Assembly: GCF_023091745.1 (NCBI RefSeq)
Contig: NW_026291493.1
Span: 186,001 to 250,000, forward strand
Direction: 5' to 3'
DNA: 64,000 nucleotides
Source of the DNA: Budorcas taxicolor
Taxonomy: Eukaryota; Chordata; Mammalia; Artiodactyla; Bovidae
Positions 23,631 through 37,300 of this stretch are shown here, one piece after another. Positions within the stretch are counted from its first letter, which is position 1. Every line of letters begins with the position of its first letter. Both the position numbers and the translations under genes were made by a program. The notes beneath the pieces were generated by a model that was given only the letters and a program-made list of their open reading frames with translations, searched no databases and was not told where the DNA came from.

Positions 23631-26600
23631 TTACCCAGAGAAGCCTCTGCGGAAATGGGCCTCCTCTCGCCTGCAGGGGAGAACCTCCTGGATATTCTCG
23701 AGTTGCGGCAGGTCTTCTCGAGTTAAGATGGGGACCTCAGGGACCCGCTCTGATGGCGTCGGGAAGGGCCAGTCCCCATGCGAGTTGCTAGGGGCCATCT
23801 CGGGATTCCTCTCCCGTCGATGCCGGGGCCTAAAACCTTGTGTGGAGTCGGGGCCGAAACCTGAGGATTCCTCTCCAGTGTTGACATGGATCTTGAGGTG
23901 CCTCTGAGTCTCCGCAGGGGAGTCAGGCCTCGTCTCGAGTGGGGGCATGCACGTGCGCTTCCCTCCCGAGCTGCAGCAGTAGGGTCACGCTTCCTGTCAT
24001 GTGGATCAAGGGATCTGCGTCTTTCCCTCGAGGCTTTACCACGAGGCTTTCCCACAGGGCTGTGCCAAGTGCCACCTTGGTGTGAGTCGATCCTCGGCGT
24101 GAAAGACGAGCCGGTGAAGGGAAAAGAGGTTCCTCTGGAATGGACTGAGACATCTGGGGGACTCTTGGTATGGTGGAACCACGCTGATGTTCCTCTCGCC
24201 ATTCCTGATGAGAGGGCCTCCTCTTGAGATGCGATGGGAATGCCGGGAATTCTTTCCCGACGAAGCAGGGAAAGGATCCCTCACCTCGAGCTACGAGGCC
24301 GAAACGGGGCTCCTCTGGATGGGCGCGGGACCCTCGTGTTTCCTCTCGAGTGGAGACGGATAAGTCGGGGAACTTATTTAGTTGCACCCAGGGTGTGAAG
24401 GACCCTTTCGACGGTCCAGAGTTGAGGTGTGATTAGCCCCGAGAAGCCTCTGCGGAAATGGGCCTCATCTCGCCTGCAGGGGAGAACCTCCTGGATATTC
24501 TCGAGTTGCGGCAGGTCTTCTCCAGTTACGACGGGGACCTCAGGGATCCGGTCTGGTGGCCTCAGGAAGGGCCAGTCCCCATGCGAGTTGCTAGGGGCCA
24601 TCTTGGGATTCCTCTCCCGTCGATGCCAGGGCCTAAAACCTTGTGTGGAGTCGGGGTCGGAACCTGAGCATTCCTCTCCAGTGTTGACATGGATCTTGGG
24701 GTGGCTCTGCGTCTCCACAGATGAGTCAGGCCTCATCTCGAGTGGGGACATGCACGTGCCCATTCCTCCCGAGCTGCAGCAGTAGGGTCACGCTTCCTGT
24801 CATTTCGATTAACGGATCTGTGGCTTTCCCTCGAGGCTTTCCCTCGAGGCTTTCCCTCGAGGCTTTCCCACGAGGCTTTCCCAAAGGGCTGTGCCAAGTG
24901 CCACCGTGGTGTGAGTCGATCCTCCGCGTGAAAGATGAGCCGGTGGAGGGAAAAGAGGTTCCTCTGGAATGGACAGAGACATTTGGGGGACTCTTGGAAT
25001 GGTGGCCCGACCCTGGAGTTCCTCTCGCCGTTCTTGTTGAGAGGGCCTCCTCTGTAGATGGGACGGGAACGCCGGGAATTCTTTCCCAACGAAGCAGGGA
25101 AAGGATCCCTCACCTCGAGCTACGAGGCGGAAACGGGGCTCCTCTGGATGTGGGCGGGACCCTCGTGTTTCCTCTCGTGTGGAGAAGGGTATGTCGGGGA
25201 ACTTCTTGAGTTGCACCAAGGGTGTGAAGGACCCTTTCGACGTTCCAGAGGTGAGGTGTGATTAGCCCCGAGAACCCTCTGCGGAAATGGGCCTCATCTC
25301 GCCTGCAGGGGAGAACCTCCTGGATATTCTCGAGTTGCGGCAGGTCTTCTCTAGTTACGACGGGGACCTCAGGGTCCCGCTCTGGTGGCCTCAGGAAGGG
25401 CCAGTCCCCATGCGAGTTGCTAGGGGCCATCTCGGGATTCATCTCCCGTCAATGCCGGGGACTAAGACCTTGTGTGGAGTCGGGGCCGGACCCTGACCAT
25501 TCCTCTCCAGTGTTGACATGGATCTTGGGGTGCCTCTGAGTCTCCCCAGGGGAGTCAGGCTTCCTCTCGAGTGGGTCCATGCACGTGCGCTTTCCTCCCG
25601 AGCTGCAGCAGTAGGGTCACGCTTCCTGTCACGTGGATCAAGGGATCTGTGGCTTTCCCTCAAGGCTTTCCCTCAAGGCTTTCCCACGAGGCTTTCCCAC
25701 AGGCCTATCCCACGTGCCATCTTGGTGTGAGTCGATCCTCCGCGTGAAAGCCGAGCCGGTGAAGGGAAAAGAGGTTCCTCTGGAATGGACAGAGACATCT
25801 GGGGGACTCTTGGAATGGTGGCACGACCCTGAAATTCCTCTCGCCATTCCTGATGAGAGGGCCTCCTCTTGAGAAGCGATGGGAAGTCCGGGAATTCTTT
25901 CCCGACGAAGCAGGGAAAGGATCCCTCACCTCGAGCTACGAGGCCGAAACGGGGCTCCTCTGGATGGGCGCGGGACCCTCGTGTTTCCTCTCGAGTGGAG
26001 ACGGAGAAGTCGGGGAAATTCTTTAGTTGCACCCAGGGTGTGAAGGACCCTTTCGACGTTCCAGAGTTGAGGAGTGATTAGCCCCGAGAAGCCTCTGCGG
26101 AAATGGGCCTCATCTCGCCTGCAGGGGAGAACCTCCTGGATATTCTCGAGTTGCGGCAGGTCTTCTCGAGTTACGACGGGGACCTCAGGGATCCGGTATG
26201 GTGGCCTCAGGAAGGGCCAGCCCCCATGCGAGTTGCTAGGGGCCATCTTGGGATTCCTCTCCCGTCGATGCCAGGGCCTAAGACCTTGTGTGGAGTCGGG
26301 GTCGGAACCTGAGCATTCCTCTCCAGTGTTGACATGGATCTTGGGGTGCCTCTGAGTCTCCACAGAGGAGTCAGGCCTCATCTCGAGTGGGGGCAGGCAC
26401 GTGCGCTTTCCTCCAGAGCTGCAGCAGTAGGGTCACCCTTACTGTCACGTGGATCAAGGGATCTGTGGCTTTCCCTCGAGGCTTTCCCTCGAGGCTTTCC
26501 CACGAGGCTTTCCCACGAGGCTTTCCCACAAGGCTGTGCCAAGTGCCACCTTGGTGTGAGTCGATCCTCGGCGTGAAAGACGAGCCGGTGAAGGGAAAAG

Positions 26601-26665
26601 AGGTTCCTCTGGAATGGACTGAGACATCTGGGGGACTCTTGGAATGGTGGCACGACCCTGCAGTT
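23422..26665 (+). repeat. S2 subfamily run (second, duplicated)
   Basis: This is the duplicate of the first S2 run at an offset of 4,103-4,104 bp, carrying the same linked S2 markers. It reverts to S1 in the monomer at 26698. Confidence 0.85.
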
Positions 26666-27735
26666 CCTCTCGCCGTTCCTGTTGAGAGGGCCTCCTCTTG
26701 AGATGCGACGGGAACGCCGGGAACTCTTTCCCGACGAAGCAGGGAAAGGATCCCTCATCTCGAGCTACGAGGCGGAAACGGGGCTCCTCTGGATGTGGGC
26801 GGGACCCTCGTGTTACCCCTCGAGTGGAGACGGGTATGTCGGGGAACTTCTTGATTTGCACCAAGGGTGTGAAGGACCCTTTCGAAGTTCCAGAGGGGAG
26901 GTGTGATCAGCCTCGAGACGCCTCAGCGGAAAGGGGCCTCAATTCGCCTGGAGGGGAGAACCTCCTGGATTTTCTCGAGTTGCCGCAGGTCTTCTCGAGT
27001 TACGACGGGGACCTCAGGACCCGGTCTGGTGGCCTCAGGAAAGGCCAGTCCCCATGCGAGTTGCTAACGGACCTCTCGGGATTCCTCTCCCGTCCATGCC
27101 GGGGCCTCAGTCCTTGTGTGGAGTCGGGACCGGAACCTTAGGATTCCTCTCCAGTGTTGCCATGGATCTTGGGGTGCTTCTGAGTCTCCCCAGGGGAGAA
27201 AGGCCTCGTCTCGAGTGGGGGCATGCACGTGCGCTTTCCTCCCGAGCTGCAGCAGTAGTGTCACGCTTCCTGTCACGTGAATCAAAGGATCTGTGGCTTT
27301 CCCTCGAGGCTTTCCCTCGAGGCTTTCCCACGAGGCTTTCCCACGAGGCTTTCCCACAGGGCTGTGCCACGTGCCACCTTGGTGTGAGTCGATCCTCGGC
27401 GTGACAGACGAGCCGGTGAAGGGAAAAGAGGTTCCTCTGGAATGGACTGAGACATCTGGGGGACTCTTGGAATGGTGGCACGACCCTGGAGTTCCTCTCG
27501 CGGTTCCTGTTGAGCGGGCCTCCTCTTGAGATGCGACGGGAACGCCGGGAATTCTTTCCCGACGAAGCAGGGAAAGGATACGTCACCTCGAGCTACGAGG
27601 CGGAAACGGGGCTCCTCTGGATGTGGGCGGGACCCTCGTGTTTCCTCTCGAGTGGAGAAGGGTATGTCGGGGATCTTCTTGAGTTGCATCAAGGGTGTGA
27701 AGGACCCTTTCGACGTTCCAGAAGTGAGGTGTGAT
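23631..27735 (+). repeat. 5-monomer duplication, copy 2
   Basis: The monomer at 23422 is a hybrid. Its head, with GGATACGTCACC, matches the head at 27526. Its body (GATTACCCAGAGAAGCC onward) matches that of the monomer at 19319. This places the unequal-exchange junction between about 23480 and 23640. The equivalent positions at 27735 and 37494 continue instead into S1 sequence (GATCAGCCTCGAGACGCC). Confidence 0.82.
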
Positions 27736-28341
27736 CAGCCTCGAGACGCCTCAGCGTAAATGGGCCTCATCTCGCCTGGAGGGGAGAACCTCCTGGATTT
27801 TCTCGAGTTGCGGCAGGTCTTCTCGAGTTACGACGGGGACCGCAGGGACCCGCTCTGGTGGCCTCAGGAAAGGCCAGTCCCCATGCGAGTTGCTAGGGGA
27901 CCTCTCGGGATTCCTCTCCCGTCCATGCCGGGGCCTCAGTGCTTGTGTGGAGTCGGGGCCGGAACCTGAGGATTCCTCTCCAGTGTTGCCATGGATCTTG
28001 GGGTGCTTCTGAGTCTCCCCAGGGGAGTCAGGCCTCGTGTCGAGTGGGGGCATGCACGTGCGCTTTCCTCCCGTGCTGCAGCAGTAGTGTCACGCTTCCT
28101 GTCACGTGGATCAAGGGATCTGTGGCTTTCCCTCGAGGCTGTCCCTCGAGGCTTTCCCACGAGGCTTTCCCACAGGGCTGTGCCACGTGCCACCTTGGTG
28201 TGAGTCGATCCTCGGCTTGAAAGACGAGCGGGTGAAGGGAAAAGAGGTTCCTCTGGAATGGACTGAGACATCTGGGGGACTCTTGGAATGGTGGCACGAC
28301 CCAGGAGTTCCTCTCGCCGTTCCTGTTGAGAGGGCCTCCTC

Positions 28342-31300
28342 TTGAGATGCGACGGGAACGCAGGGAAATCTTTCCCGACGAAGCAGGGAAAGGATCCTTC
28401 ATCTCGAGCTACGAGGCGGAAACGGGGCTCCTCTGGATGTGGGCGGGACCCTCGTGATTCCTCTCGAGTGGAGACGGGTATGTCAGGGAACTTCTTGATT
28501 TGCACCAAGGGTGTGAAGGACCCTTTCGAAGTTCCAGAGGGGAGGTGTGATCAGCCTCGAGAAGCCTCAGCGGAAATGGGCCTCATCTCGCCTGGAGGGG
28601 AGAACCTCCTGGATTTTCTCGAGTTGCGGTACGTCATCTCGAGGTACGACGGGGACCTCAGGGACCCGCTCTGGTGGCCTCAGGAATGGCCAGTCCTCAT
28701 GCGAGTTGCTAGGGGACCTCTCGGGATTCCTCTCCCGTCCATGCCGGGGCCTCAGTCCTTGTGTGGAGTCGGGGCCGGAACCTTAGGATTCCTCTCCAGT
28801 GTTGCCATGGATCTTGGGGTGCTTCTGAGTCTCCCCAGGGGAGTCAGGCCTCGTCTCGCGTGGGGGCATGCACGTGCGCTTTCCTCCCGAGCTGCAGCAG
28901 TAGTTTCACGCTTCCTGTCACGTGGATCAAAGGATCTGTGGCTTTCCCTCGAGGCTGTCCCTGGAGGCTTTCCCACGAGGCTTTCCCACAGGGCTGTGCC
29001 ACGTGCCACCTTGGTGTGAGTCGATCCTCGGCGTGAAAGACGAGCCGGTGTAGGGAAAAGAGGTTCCTCTGGAATGGACTGAAACATCTGGGGGACTCTT
29101 GGAATGGTGGCACAACCCTGGAGTTCCTCTCGCCGTTCCTGTTGAGAGGGCCTCCTCTTGAGGTGCGACGGGAATGCCGAGAACTCTTTCCCGACGAAGC
29201 AGGGAAAGGATCCCTCATCTCGAGCTACGAGGCGGAAACGGGGATCCTCTGGATGTGGGCGGGACCCTCGTGTTTCCCCTCGAGTGGAGACGGGTATGTC
29301 GGGGAACTTCTTGATTTGCACCAAGGGTGTGAAGGACCCTTTCGAAGTTCCAGAGGTGAGGTGTGATCAGCCTCGAGACTCCTCAGCGGAATTGGGCCTC
29401 ATCTCGCCTGGAGGGGAGAACCTCCTGGATTTTCTCGAGTTGCGGCAGGTCTTCTCGAGTTACGACGGGGACCTCAGGGACCCGCTCTGGTGGCCTCAGG
29501 AAAGGCCAGTCCCCGAGCGAGTTGCTAGGGACCATCTCGGGATTCCTCTCCCGTCCATGCCGGGGCCTAAGACTTTGTGTGGAGTCCGGGCCGGAACCTG
29601 AGGATTCCTCTCCAGTGTTGCCATGGAACTTGGGGTGCTTCTGAGTCTCCCCAGGGGAGTCAGGCCTCGTCTCGATTGGGGGCATGCACGTGAGCTTTCC
29701 TCCCGAGCTGCAGCAGTAGTGTCAGGCTTCCTGTCACGTAGATCAAGGGATCTATGGCTTTCCCTCGAGGCTTTCCCCCCGGGCTGTGCCACGTGCCACC
29801 TTGGTGGGAGTCGATTCCTGGCGTGAAAGATGAGCCGGTGAAGGGAAAAGAGGTTCCTCTGGAATGGAATGATAGTTCTGGGGGACTCTTGGAATGGTGG
29901 CACGACCCTGGAGTTCCTCTCGCCGTTCCTGTTGAGAGGGCCTCCTCTTGAGATGCGACGGTAACGCCGGGAACTCTTTCCCGACGCAGCAGGAAAGGAT
30001 CCCTCATCTCGAGCCACGAGGCGGAAACGGGGCTCCTCTGGATATGGGCGGGACCCTCGTGTTTCCTCTCGAGTGGAGACGGGTATGTCGGGAAACTTCT
30101 TGATTTGCACCAAGGGTGTGAAGGACCCTTTCGAAGTTCCAGAGGGGAGGTGTGATCAGCCTCGAGACGCCTCAGCGGAAAGGGGCCTCAATTCGCCTGG
30201 AGGGGAGAACCTCCTGGATTTTCTCGAGTTGCCGCAGGTCTTCTCGAGTTACGACGGGGACCTCAGGACCCGCTCTGGTGGCCTCAGGAAAGGCCAGTCC
30301 CCGTGCGAGTTGCTAGCGGACCTCTTGGGATTCCTCTCCCGTCCATGCCGGGGCCTCAGTCCTTGTGTGGAGTCGGGGACGGAACCGGAGGATTGCTCTC
30401 CAGTGTTGCCATGGATCTTGGCGTGCTTCTGAGTCTCCCCAGGGGAGTCAGGCTTCGTCTCGAGTGGGGGCATGCACGTGCGCTTTCCTCCCGAGCTGCA
30501 GCAGTAGTGTCACGCTTCCTGTCACGTGGATCAAGGGATCTGTGGCTTTCTCTCGAGGCTGTCCCTCGAGGCTTTCCCACGAGGCTTTCCCACAGGGCTG
30601 TGCCACGTGCCACCTTGGTGTGAGTCGATCCTCGGCTTGAAAGACGAGCGGGTGAAGGGAAAAGAGGTTCCTCTGGAATGGACTGAGACATCTGGGGGAC
30701 TCTTGGAATGGTGGCACGACCCAGGAGTTCCTCTCGCCGTTCCTGTTGAGAGGGCCTCCTCTTGAGATGCGACGGGAACGCCGGGAACTGTTTCCCGACG
30801 AAGCAGGGAAAGGATCCCTCATCTCGAGCTACGAGGCGGAAACGGGGCTCCTCTGGATGTGGGCGGGACCCTCGTGATTCCTCTCGAGTGGAGACGGCTA
30901 GGTCGGGGAACTTCTTGATTTGCACCAAGGGTGTGAAGGACCCTTTCGAAGTTCCAGAGGGGAGGTGTGATCAGCCTCGAGACGCCTCAGCGGAAAGGGA
31001 CCTCAATTCGCCTGGAGGGGAGAACCTCCTGGATTTTCTCGAGTTGCCGCAGGTCTTCTCGAGTTACGACGGGGACCTCAGGACCCGCTCTGGTGGCCTC
31101 AGGAAAGGCCAGTCCCCATGCGAGTTGCTAGCGGACCTCTTGGGATTCCTCTCCTGACCATGCCGGGGCCTCAGTCCTTGTGTGGAGTCGGGGCCGGAAC
31201 CTGAGGATTCCTCTCCAGTGTTGCCTTGAATCTTGCTGTGCTTCTGAGTCTCCCCAGGGGAGTCAGGCCTCGTCTCGAGTGGGGGCATGCACGTGCGATT

Positions 31301-34300
31301 CCCTCCCGTGCTGCAGCAGTAGTGTCACGCTTCCTGTCACGTGGATCAAGGGATCTGTGGCTTTCCCTCGAGGCTGTCCCTCGAGGCTTTCCCACGAGGC
31401 ATTCCCACAGGGCTGTGCCACGTGCCACCTTGGTGTGAGTCGATCCTCGGCGTGAAAAACGAGCCGGTGAAGGGAAAAAAGGTTCCTCTGGAATGGACTG
31501 AGACATCTGGGGGACTCTTGGAATGGTGACATGAACCTGGAGTTCCTCTCGCCGTTCCTGTTGAGAGGGCCTCCTCTTGAGATGCGACGGGAAAGCCGGG
31601 AACTCTTTCCCGACGAAGCAGGGAAAGGATCCCTCATCTCGAGCTACGAGGCGTAAACGGGGCTCCTCTGGATGTGGGCGGGACCCTCGTGATTCCTCTC
31701 GAGTGGAGACGGGTATGTCGGGGAACTTCTTGATTTGCACCAAGGGTGTGAAGGACCCTATCGAAGTTCCAGAGGGGAGGTGTGATCAGCCTCGAGACGC
31801 CTCAGCGGAAATGGGCCTCATCTCGCCTGGAGGGGAGGACCTCCTGGATTTTCTCGAGTTGCCGCAGGTCTTCTCGAGTTAAGACGGGGACCTCAGGGTC
31901 CCGCTCTGGTGGCCTCAGGAAAGGCCAGTCCCCATGCGAGTTGCTAGGGGACCTCTCGGGATTCCTCTCCCGTCCATGCCGGGGCCTCAGTCCTTGTGTG
32001 GAGTCGGGGCCGGAACCTGAGGATTCCTCTCCAGTGTTGCCATGGATCTTGGGGTGCTTCTGAGTCTCCCCAGGGGAGTCAGGCCTCATCTCGTGTGGGG
32101 GCATGCACGTGCGCTTTCCTCCCGAGCTGCAGCAGTAGTGTCATGCTTCCTGTCACGTGGATCAAGGGATCTGTGGGTTTCCCTCGAGGCTTTCCCACAG
32201 GGCTGTGCCACGTGCCACCTTGGTGTGAGTCGATCCTCGGTGTGAAAGACGAGCCGGTGTAGGGAAAAGAGGTTCCTCTGGAATGGACTGAAACATCTGG
32301 GGGACTCTTGGAATGGTGGCACGACCCTGGAGTTCCTCTCGCCGTTCCTGTTGAGAGGGCCTCCTCTTGAGATGCGACGGGAACGCCGGGAAATCTTTCC
32401 CGACGAAGCAGGGAAAGGATCCCTCATCTCGAGCTACGAGGCGGAAACGGGGCTCCTCTGGATGTGGGCGGGACCCTCGTGTTACCCCTCGAGTGGAAAC
32501 GGGTATGTCGGGGAACTTCTTGATTTGCACCAAGGGTGTGAAGGACCCTTTCGAAGTTCCAGAGGGGAGGTGTGATCAGCCTCGAGACGCCTCAGCGGAA
32601 AGGGGCCTCAATTCGCCTGGAGGGGAGAACCTCCTGGATTTTCTCGAGTTGCCGCAGGTCTTCTCGAGTAACGACGGGACCTCAGGACCCGGTCAGGTGG
32701 CCTCAGGAAAGGCCAGTCCCCATGCGAGTTGCTAACGGACCTCTCGGGATTCCTCTCCCATACATGCCGGGGTATCAGTCCTTGTGTGGAGTCGGGGCTG
32801 GAACCTGAGGATTCCTCTCCAGTGTTGCCATGGATCTTGGGGTGCTTCTGAGTCTCCCCAGGGGAGTCAGGCCTCGTCTCGAGTGGGGGCATGCACGTGC
32901 GCTTTCCTCCCGAGCTGCAGCAGTAGTGTCACGCTTCCTGTCACGTGGATCAAGGGATCTGTGGCTTTCCCTCGAGGCTGTCCCTCGAGGCTTTCCCACG
33001 AGGCTTTCCCACAGGGCTGTGCCACGTGCCACCTTGGTGTGAGTCGATCCTCGGCGTGACAGACGAGCCGGTGAAGGGAAAAGAGGTTCCTCTGGAATGG
33101 ACTGAGACATCTGGGGGACTCTTGGAATGGTGGCACGACCCTGGAGTTCCTCTCGCGGTTCCTGTTGAGCGGGCCTCCGCTTGAGATGCGACGGGAACGC
33201 CGGGAATTCTTTCCCGACGAAGCAGGGAAAGGATCCGTCACCTCGAGCTACGAGGCGGAAACGGGGCTCCTCTGGATGTGGGCGGTACCCTCGTGTTTCC
33301 TCTCGAGTGGAGAAGGGTATGTCGGGGATCTTCTTGAGTTGCATCAAGGGTGTGAAGGACCCTTTCGACGTTCCAGAAGTGAGGTGTGATTACCCAGAGA
33401 AGCCTCTGCGGAAATGGGCCTCCTCTCGCCTGCAGGGGAGAACCTCCTGGATATTCTCGAGTTGCGGCAGGTCTTCTCGAGTTAAGATGGGGACCTCAGG
33501 GACCCGCTCTGATGGCGTCGGGAAGGGCCAGTCCCCATGCGAGTTGCTAGGGGCCATCTCGGGATTCCTCTCCCGTCGATGCCGGGGCCTAAAACCTTGT
33601 GTGGAGTCGGGGCCGAAACCTGAGGATTCCTCTCCAGTGTTGACATGGATCTTGGGGTGCCTCTGAGTCTCCGCAGGGGAGTCAGGCCTCGTCTCGAGTG
33701 GGGGCATGCACGTGCGCTTCCCTCCCGAGCTGCAGCAGTAGGGTCACGCTTCCTGTCATGTGGATCAAGGGATCTGCGTCTTTCCCTCGAGGCTTTACCA
33801 CGAGGCTTTCCCACAGGGCTGTGCCAAGTGCCACCTTGGTGTGAGTCGATCCTCGGCGTGAAAGACGAGCCGGTGAAGGGAAAAGAGGTTCCTCTGGAAT
33901 GGACTGAGACATCTGGGGGACTCTTGGTATGGTGGAACCACGCTGATGTTCCTCTCGCCATTCCTGATGAGAGGGCCTCCTCTTGAGATGCGATGGGAAT
34001 GCCGGGAATTCTTTCCCGACGAAGCAGGGAAAGGATCCCTCACCTCGAGCTACGAGGCCGAAACGGGGCTCCTCTGGATGGGCGCGGGACCCTCGTGTTT
34101 CCTCTCGAGTGGAGACGGATAAGTCGGGGAACTTATTTAGTTGCACCCAGGGTGTGAAGGACCCTTTCGACGGTCCAGAGTTGAGGTGTGATTAGCCCCG
34201 AGAAGCCTCTGCGGAAATGGGCCTCATCTCGCCTGCAGGGGAGAACCTCCTGGATATTCTCGAGTTGCGGCAGGTCTTCTCCAGTTACGACGGGGACCTC

Positions 34301-37300
34301 AGGGATCCGGTCTGGTGGCCTCAGGAAGGGCCAGTCCCCATGCGAGTTGCTAGGGGCCATCTTGGGATTCCTCTCCCGTCGATGCCAGGGCCTAAAACCT
34401 TGTGTGGAGTCGGGGTCGGAACCTGAGCATTCCTCTCCAGTGTTGACATGGATCTTGGGGTGGCTCTGCGTCTCCACAGATGAGTCAGGCCTCATCTCGA
34501 GTGGGGACATGCACGTGCCCATTCCTCCCGAGCTGCAGCAGTAGGGTCACGCTTCCTGTCATTTCGATTAACGGATCTGTGGCTTTCCCTCGAGGCTTTC
34601 CCTCGAGGCTTTCCCTCGAGGCTTTCCCACGAGGCTTTCCCACAGGGCTGTGCCAAGTGCCACCGTGGTGTGAGTCGATCCTCCGCGTGAAAGACGAGCC
34701 GGTGGAGGGAAAAGAGGTTCCTCTGGAATGGACAGAGACATTTGGGGGACTCTTGGAATGGTGGCACGACCCTGGAGTTCCTCTCGCCGTTCCTGTTGAG
34801 AGGGCCTCCTCTGTAGATGGGACGGGAACGCCGGGAATTCTTTCCCAACGAAGCAGGGAAAGGATCCCTCACCTCGAGCTACGAGGCGGAAACGGGGCTC
34901 CTCTGGATGTGGGCGGGACCCTCGTGTTTCCTCTCGTGTGGAGAAGGGTATGTCGGGGAACTTCTTGAGTTGCACCAAGGGTGTGAAGGACCCTTTCGAC
35001 GTTCCAGAGGTGAGGTGTGATTAGCCCCGAGAACCCTCTGCGGAAATGGGCCTCATCTCGCCTGCAGGGGAGAACCTCCTGGATATTCTCGAGTTGCGGC
35101 AGGTCTTCTCTAGTTACGACGGGGACCTCAGGGTCCCGCTCTGGTGGCCTCAGGAAGGGCCAGTCCCCATGCGAGTTGCTAGGGGCCATCTCGGGATTCA
35201 TCTCCCGTCAATGCCGGGGACTAAGACCTTGTGTGGAGTCGGGGCCGGACCCTGACCATTCCTCTCCAGTGTTGACATGGATCTTGGGGTGCCTCTGAGT
35301 CTCCCCAGGGGAGTCAGGCTTCCTCTCGAGTGGGTCCATGCACGTGCGCTTTCCTCCCGAGCTGCAGCAGTAGGGTCACGCTTCCTGTCACGTGGATCAA
35401 GGGATCTGTGGCTTTCCCTCAAGGCTTTCCCTCGAGGCTTTCCCACGAGGCTTTCCCACAGGCCTATCCCACGTGCCATCTTGGTGTGAGTCGATCCTCC
35501 GCGTGAAAGCCGAGCTGGTGAAGGGAAAAGAGGTTCCTCTGGAATGGACAGAGACATCTGGGGGACTCTTGGAATGGTGGCACGACCCTGAAATTCCTCT
35601 CGCCATTCCTGATGAGAGGGCCTCCTCTTGAGAAGCGATGGGAAGTCCGGGAATTCTTTCCCGACGAAGCAGGGAAAGGATCCCTCACCTCGAGCTACGA
35701 GGCCGAAACGGGGCTCCTCTGGATGGGCGCGGGACCCTCGTGTTTCCTCTCGAGTGGAGACGGAGAAGTCGGGGAAATTCTTTAGTTGCACCCAGGGTGT
35801 GAAGGACCCTTTCGACGTTCCAGAGTTGAGGAGTGATTAGCCCCAAGAAGCCTCTGCGGAAATGGGCCTCATCTCGCCTGCAGGGGAGAACCTCCTGGAT
35901 ATTCTCGAGTTGCGGCAGGTCTTCTCGAGTTACGACGGGGACCTCAGGGATCCGGTATGGTGGCCTCAGGAAGGGCCAGCCCCCATGCGAGTTGCTAGGG
36001 GCCATCTTGGGATTCCTCTCCCGTCGATGCCAGGGCCTAAGACCTTGTGTGGAGTCGGGGTCGGAACCTGAGCATTCCTCTCCAGTGTTGACATGGATCT
36101 TGGGGTGCCTCTGAGTCTCCACAGAGGAGTCAGGCCTCATCTCGAGTGGGGGCAGGCACGTGCGCTTTCCTCCAGAGCTGCAGCAGTAGGGTCACCCTTA
36201 CTGTCACGTGGATCAAGGGATCTGTGGCTTTCCCTCGAGGCTTTCCCTCGAGGCTTTCCCACGAGGCTTTCCCACGAGGCTTTCCCACAAGGCTGTGCCA
36301 AGTGCCACCTTGGTGTGAGTCGATCCTCGGCGTGAAAGACGAGCCGGTGAAGGGAAAAGAGGTTCCTCTGGAATGGACTGAGACATCTGGGGGACTCTTG
36401 GAATGGTGGCACGACCCTGCAGTTCCTCTCGCCGTTCCTGTTGAGAGGGCCTCCTCTTGAGATGCGACGGGAACGCCGGGAACTCTTTCCCGACGAAGCA
36501 GGGAAAGGATCCCTCATCTCGAGCTACGAGGCGGAAACGGGGCTCCTCTGGATGTGGGCGGGACCCTCGTGTTACCCCTCGAGTGGAGACGGGTATGTCG
36601 GGGAACTTCTTGATTTGCACCAAGGGTGTGAAGGACCCTTTCGAAGTTCCAGAGGGGAGGTGTGATCAGCCTCGAGACGCCTCAGCGGAAAGGGGCCTCA
36701 ATTCGCCTGGAGGGGAGAACCTCCTGGATTTTCTCGAGTTGCCGCAGGTCTTCTCGAGTTACGACGGGGACCTCAGGACCCGGTCTGGTGGCCTCAGGAA
36801 AGGACAGTCCCCATGCGAGTTGCTAACGGACCTCTCGGGATTCCTCTCCCGTCCATGCCGGGGCCTCAGTCCTTGTGTGGAGTCGGGACCGGAACCTTAG
36901 GATTCCTCTCCAGTGTTGCCATGGATCTTGGGGTGCTTCTGAGTCTCCCCAGGGGAGAAAGGCCTCGTCTCGAGTGGGGGCATGCACGTGCGCTTTCCTC
37001 CCGAGCTGCAGCAGTAGTGTCACGCTTCCTGTCACGTGAATCAAGGGATCTGTGGCTTTCCCTCGAGGCTTTCCCTCGAGGCTTTCCCACGAGGCTTTCC
37101 CACGAGGCTTTCCCACAGGGCTGTGCCACGTGCCACCTTGGTGTGAGTCGATCCTCGGCGTGACAGACGAGCCGGTGAAGGGAAAAGAGGTTCCTCTGGA
37201 ATGGACTGAGACATCTGGGGGACTCTTGGAATGGTGGCACGACCCTGGAGTTCCTCTCGCGGTTCCTGTTGAGCGGGCCTCCTCTTGAGATGCGACGGGA

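Larger units (their letters stand above)
11273..28341 (+). repeat. Block B, HOR copy 1: expanded to 21 monomers
   Basis: The monomer at 11273 corresponds to those at 28342 and 38101, marked by CGTCATCTCGAGGTA and GGATCCTTCATC. The 17,069 bp to the next type-equivalent monomer equals the plain 9,759-bp unit plus a 3,208-bp and a ~4,104-bp internal duplication, to within 2 bp. In order it reads HOR positions 1 to 5, 2 to 5 again, 6 to 12 with position 7 renewed as a 12/7 hybrid at 23422, then 8 to 12 again. Confidence 0.78.

Noticed and set aside
28342..29019. 225-codon plus-strand open frame (also at 38101-38778)
   Set aside because: It arises only because a TGA in AACCTGAGG is changed to TTA in these HOR monomers, joining two short chance frames. 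Nothing suggests coding.
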